From positions 1 through 64,000 of the forward strand of contig NZ_LDOV01000029.1 of NCBI RefSeq assembly GCF_001029435.1: a DNA stretch of 64,000 bases, written 5' to 3'. Position 1 is the first letter of the stretch; each line of letters opens with the position of its first letter. Position numbers and translations under genes: made by a program. This DNA is from Photobacterium aphoticum. GTDB taxonomy: Bacteria > Pseudomonadota > Gammaproteobacteria > Enterobacterales > Vibrionaceae. The notes under the pieces were generated by a model, which did not search any database, was not told the origin of the DNA, and was given only the letters and a program-made list of their open reading frames with translations. Below, one piece after another: positions 60,419-64,000 of this stretch.

Positions 60419-60496
60419 GCTGTGTGGCTTTCGCTTGGCGTCTTTCTCGCCTTTAGGGATACTTAAAGCCTACACGATGATGACAAAGGTGCCCGC

Positions 60497-61189
60497 ATGG
60501 CCAAAATTCTGCTTGTTGATGATGATACGGAACTGACCGCCTTATTAACGGACATTCTTGAACTGGAAGGGTTTGAGGTGATCGAAGCCAACAATGGCGA
60601 ACAAGGCTTGGCCAAGGTCGACGACAGCGTGGATTTGATCCTGCTCGATGTGATGATGCCCGTCATGAACGGCACCGAAATGCTGCGCCGTCTGCGCGAA
60701 AAGCATGTCACGCCGGTCTTGATGCTGACCGCCAAAGGCGAAGAGATCGACCGCGTCCTGGGCTTAGAATTAGGCGCGGATGACTACCTGCCTAAACCGT
60801 TCAGCGATCGTGAGCTGCTGGCACGCATGCGCGCGATCTTGCGCCGTACACAAGCGGCAACCCAGACCAACAAAAGCAGCCCGGACTGCCTGCGCTATCA
60901 GGACATCGAAATTTACCCCGGCCGTCAGGAAGTGCTGTGCCACGGCCAGCCGATTGAGATGACCGGCACCGAGTTGGCGCTGCTGAGCTATTTCATTCAG
61001 CACCCGGGGCAAATCATTGCCAAAAACGAACTGAGTTTGGAAGTGTTAGGCAAACGCCTCGCACCGTTTGATCGCGCCATCGACATGCATGTCTCGAACC
61101 TGCGTAAAAAGTTGCCGGAGCGTGATGACGGCAAAACCTGGATCAAAACCCTGCGCGGCAAAGGCTACCTGCTGGTTGAGGACGCCTGA
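60497..61189 (+). CDS. cpxR: Response regulator CpxR
   Basis: OmpR-family regulator of envelope stress, 230 residues. Receiver domain with phosphoacceptor Asp51 (LLDVMMPVMNG), Asp8-10 acidic pocket, Thr78 and Lys100 (LPKPFSD). The C-terminal winged helix spans about 130-228 (DMHVSNLRKKL). AAGGTG precedes the ATG. Its TGA overlaps the cpxA ATG by one base. Confidence 0.97.
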   Translation: MAKILLVDDDTELTALLTDILELEGFEVIEANNGEQGLAKVDDSVDLILLDVMMPVMNGTEMLRRLREKHVTPVLMLTAKGEEIDRVLGLELGADDYLPKPFSDRELLARMRAILRRTQAATQTNKSSPDCLRYQDIEIYPGRQEVLCHGQPIEMTGTELALLSYFIQHPGQIIAKNELSLEVLGKRLAPFDRAIDMHVSNLRKKLPERDDGKTWIKTLRGKGYLLVEDA

Positions 61190-62550
61190 TGAAGCTGCCG
61201 CATTTCTCCAGCCTGTATGGCCGTATCTTTGCCATATTTTGGCTCACTTTGATGATTGTGGTGCTCAGCCTGATCTTGCTGCCCAACCTTGACCCGCGTA
61301 CCCAGCATACGATCCCAGAACCTCAGTTGCAGCGACTGCAAGAAGGCGCGCAAGAGATCGCGGACGAACTCGCGCGGGATCACGGACCGTTGAAAAAGCG
61401 CCTCAAACGTTTTACAGAGCATGACCGCCACAAGGGCCACCAGCTGTATTTCACCACACAGGACGGGGAAATCATTGCGCCACAAGGCCGTAATAAGGCG
61501 TTGCGTAACTTCATCACCATGGCTGACAGCCCGAACAGCCCCAAACAGAAGCTCTACGGTCGCTGGATGATGGCAGGCCCGTTTGCCGTGCCGTACCAGA
61601 ATGACACGCTGTTGATGTACGTCGGCCGCTTCTGGCGCGAACCACCGCCGTTCTTTATCCGTATTTTGGACAAACCGCTGCAACTGCTGCTGTTTACCAT
61701 GCTGGTCAGCACCCCGCTGCTGTTGTGGTTAGCCTGGGCCGTCACACGCCCTGCCCGCCGTTTGCAACAAGCCGCCGAGCGAGTCGCCAAAGGGGAATTT
61801 GAAGTGGATCCGAAGCTGGAGTCTGGCCCGCGTGAATTCAAACAAGCCGGTGCCAGCTTTAATCAGATGGTCGGGGCGATCAATAACATGGTGAGCGGCC
61901 AGCAACGTTTGCTGTCTGACATTTCTCATGAATTACGCTCACCGCTGACCCGCCTGCGCATGGCGACCGCATTAGCACAGCGCAAGCAAGGGGAAAGCAA
62001 AGAGCTGACCCGCATCGATACGGAAGCAGAACGACTGGAAGCGATGATCAGTGAATTGTTGGAACTGTCGCGCATGCAGGTTAACAGCCATGAGCAGCGA
62101 GAGCTGTCGGATGCCCATACGCTGTGGTACGACATGCTGGAAGATGCCAGCTTTGAGGCGGAGCAATGCGGTAAAAATCTGCATTACACGCCATTAGCCA
62201 ACTGGCCGATCAGCGGTAACCCGAACCTGCTGATCAGTGCGCTGGAAAATGTCATCCGCAATGCCATCAAATATGGCGACGACACCATCCGCGTGACCTT
62301 CAGCCCTCGCGATACGCAGCTGACGATCACGGTCGAAGACAACGGTGAAGGGGTGCCCGAACCTGAGCTGGACGATATTTTCCGTCCGTTCTATCGCGTC
62401 TCCACCGCCCGCGATCGCAGCAGCGGTGGCACAGGATTAGGGCTGGCCATTACCGACAGTGCGATCCGCCAGCACTCCGGCACCATCCATGCCAGCCGCA
62501 GCCCACTGGGCGGCCTGATGGTCACCATTACTCTGCCTTTAAGCGGATAA
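61189..62550 (+). CDS. cpxA: Sensor histidine kinase CpxA
   Basis: Inner-membrane sensor of misfolded envelope proteins, 453 residues. Membrane helices at about 10-33 and 165-187 flank the periplasmic domain; HAMP follows. The phosphorylated His247 lies in DISHELRSPLTRL; ATP-binding N, G1 and G2 boxes are NVIRNAIKYG, DNGEGVPE and GTGLGLAI. Stop-start overlap with cpxR. Confidence 0.97.
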   Translation: MKLPHFSSLYGRIFAIFWLTLMIVVLSLILLPNLDPRTQHTIPEPQLQRLQEGAQEIADELARDHGPLKKRLKRFTEHDRHKGHQLYFTTQDGEIIAPQGRNKALRNFITMADSPNSPKQKLYGRWMMAGPFAVPYQNDTLLMYVGRFWREPPPFFIRILDKPLQLLLFTMLVSTPLLLWLAWAVTRPARRLQQAAERVAKGEFEVDPKLESGPREFKQAGASFNQMVGAINNMVSGQQRLLSDISHELRSPLTRLRMATALAQRKQGESKELTRIDTEAERLEAMISELLELSRMQVNSHEQRELSDAHTLWYDMLEDASFEAEQCGKNLHYTPLANWPISGNPNLLISALENVIRNAIKYGDDTIRVTFSPRDTQLTITVEDNGEGVPEPELDDIFRPFYRVSTARDRSSGGTGLGLAITDSAIRQHSGTIHASRSPLGGLMVTITLPLSG

Positions 62551-62615
62551 CGAATAGCAGCAGATAGCGGCGAACAGAAAACCGCTCCTCATCCGTAAAA
62601 ACGCGCAATCCCTCC

Positions 62616-62641
62616 CCGAAGCGACGTTATACGTCCTTCGG
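62616..62641. other. Hairpin across the GGDEF gene stop codon
   Basis: CCGAAG-C-GACGT-TAT-ACGTC-CTTCGG forms a near-perfect stem over the TAA of the downstream minus-strand gene. No T run follows directly. Confidence 0.5.
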
Positions 62642-64000
62642 GTGAGTCAGCCACACAAAGCCGCCTTTCCCTGCCCGTTTGGTGCAATACATCGCCAGAT
62701 CTGCCTGATGCATCAACGTATCCAAGTTATCACCACACGCAGGGAACAATGCGCCGCCCACACTGGCAGAGACCGGGATCCCCATCGTGTGCAGCCAATC
62801 CGGATCCCGCAACGCCGTAAAGAATGCCGTAACAAGCTGATCGACCGCCAAACACTCACCGACCACGATCACCGCAAACTCATCGCCCCCCAAGCGACAC
62901 AGCAGTGCCTGCTCGCCAAAGCTTTTGCGCATACAGGCTGCAACATGACGTAACACCTGATCGCCCGCTTGGTGGCCATAGGTGTCATTGATGTGCTTAA
63001 AATCATCCAAATCAATGAACAACAACCCCGCCGGTTGACGGCTTTTCAGTGCCTCGTCTAACACCGCTTTACCGTGTTTAAAGAAAGACAAACGGTTATG
63101 CAATTGCGTCAGCTCATCACTGTGCGCCATCACATACAGGTTGTGCTCCTCATTGCGTTTTGCCCGGCAATAACTGGCAGCGACATAAGCCAATAACACC
63201 ATCAGGCCGGCGGCGAACAAGAGGATCACCGTGTTACTTTGCACATATAGCCAAAAATAGTGCTGCGACGGATTCTTCACGAATGACACCAGCCGCCATG
63301 ACGTTGAGGTGTTTTCTGTCACGTGCTGGCCATCAAAACAATACGGATTGATCCGATCGACGGCGCCGATGGTTGAGATGGTATAGATCCCCTCCTCACT
63401 GTCGAGTTGCAGATCTTGCTTGCCATAAATGGTATCGGAAATGCCAGGGTAGACCTGATCTACCGTCAGGCCATCATGACCAAACATAAAGGCAAATTCA
63501 TACTCAGGGAGATGACTGTGATACAAAAACTGTCCGTTATGGTTCACCAGCATGTATTCGATGCTGTCGTCACGGTGAAACAAGCGCAGTTCGTCGATCA
63601 TGTATTGGGCCAGATAGTTCAAGACCACAATACCGACACGTAAGTTCATGGTGTTATAGATCGGCACCACGATACGGATCATCGGTTTGTGCGGCAGCTC
63701 AATCTCATTGTGTTCGATATTGAGATCCAACGGCGAGATATAGACTTCGCCCGGGATCAGTGCCAATCCTTCTTGCACATAGTAGCGGCCCGCTTTGTTT
63801 TGCAATTTCGCTTTCGCCACCTGATAGGCATGCTCATCGCTGTAGTTCACCCGTAGCTGCTCACGGCCATCCGCATCAATAAAGCGTACCTGATCATACA
63901 TGCCACTGCGCTGGCTAAAGGCCTGCACATCTTGCTCAAAATTGCGCAATGTCTGTTGCTCAGAGGGGGTCAAAGACGGTTTGGCATACAAAGCATCAAT
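62627..64000 (-). CDS. Membrane diguanylate cyclase (GGDEF), 5' truncated
   Basis: The frame stays open to the window edge, so the N-terminus is missing and the apparent TTG start near 63991 is not to be trusted. The visible part has a periplasmic sensor region of about 230 residues, probably dCACHE-like, a membrane helix (VILLFAAGLMVLLAYVAA) and a GGDEF domain with intact catalytic RLGGDEFAVIV. The inhibitory RxxD site five residues before GGDEF is absent. It should make cyclic di-GMP from GTP. Confidence 0.9.
   Translation of the reverse strand: MDALYAKPSLTPSEQQTLRNFEQDVQAFSQRSGMYDQVRFIDADGREQLRVNYSDEHAYQVAKAKLQNKAGRYYVQEGLALIPGEVYISPLDLNIEHNEIELPHKPMIRIVVPIYNTMNLRVGIVVLNYLAQYMIDELRLFHRDDSIEYMLVNHNGQFLYHSHLPEYEFAFMFGHDGLTVDQVYPGISDTIYGKQDLQLDSEEGIYTISTIGAVDRINPYCFDGQHVTENTSTSWRLVSFVKNPSQHYFWLYVQSNTVILLFAAGLMVLLAYVAASYCRAKRNEEHNLYVMAHSDELTQLHNRLSFFKHGKAVLDEALKSRQPAGLLFIDLDDFKHINDTYGHQAGDQVLRHVAACMRKSFGEQALLCRLGGDEFAVIVVGECLAVDQLVTAFFTALRDPDWLHTMGIPVSASVGGALFPACGDNLDTLMHQADLAMYCTKRAGKGGFVWLTHPKDV

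Overview
The window is a chromosomal core region of a gammaproteobacterium, almost certainly a member of the Vibrionaceae. The gene order follows the Vibrio/E. coli backbone closely (crp; ast genes; pabA; trpS-gph-rpe; dam-damX-aroB-aroK-pilQPONM; mrcA; oxyR; argHGBC; ppc; metF, metLB, metJ; rpmE; priA; cytR; ftsN; hslVU; menA; rraA; zapB; glpFKX; tpiA; pfkA; cpxP, cpxRA). Vibrio-type markers include an AphA homologue beside ppc, an argininosuccinate lyase fused to an N-acetyltransferase, a peroxiredoxin-glutaredoxin hybrid beside oxyR, and DUF3624, DUF3135 and DUF2970 proteins. Base composition looks close to half GC, which would suit a Salinivibrio- or Grimontia-like genus, but the genus cannot be fixed from this sequence alone. 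I saw no rRNA, tRNA, insertion sequence, prophage or CRISPR array.

Layout. 0-7.7 kb: an OsmC-like gene divergent from crp, then a minus-strand arginine-degradation cluster (argD/astC, astA, astD, DUF1338) and pabA. 7.7-19.7 kb: minus-strand rpe-gph-trpS, a convergent DUF2970 gene, and dam-damX-aroB-aroK-pilQPONM. 19.8-26.4 kb: divergent mrcA, then oxyR facing a peroxide-defence pair (prx-grx and a dihydrolipoamide-dehydrogenase-like flavoprotein). 26.4-35.7 kb: argCBGH on the minus strand, then ppc and aphA on the plus strand. 35.8-41.2 kb: the methionine regulon with MetJ boxes. 41.2-49.9 kb: rpmE, priA, cytR, ftsN, hslVU, menA, rraA and zapB. 50.6-54.4 kb: the glycerol genes glpF, glpK and glpX. 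54.8-57 kb: an Fe-S-type regulator with fpr, DUF3135 and a CHMI-like tautomerase. 57.3-59.3 kb: tpiA and pfkA. 59.8-62.6 kb: the Cpx envelope-stress system. The right end carries a truncated GGDEF gene.

Regulatory logic can be read directly in several places: an OxyR ATAG/CTAT array between oxyR and prx, MetJ boxes before metF and between metB and metJ, a CpxR box between cpxP and cpxR, an ArgR box pair before argC, and a CRP site before crp. The most interesting items are (i) the absence of argE from its usual place between argC and ppc; (ii) a 15-codon leader ORF ending in three arginine codons before argC, set in potential RNA structure; (iii) an orphan hairpin-plus-terminator upstream of the glpF promoter region that looks like a small RNA gene; and (iv) a Cys-rich C-terminal tail on the flavoprotein beside prx. 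No wholly new multi-gene system was evident.
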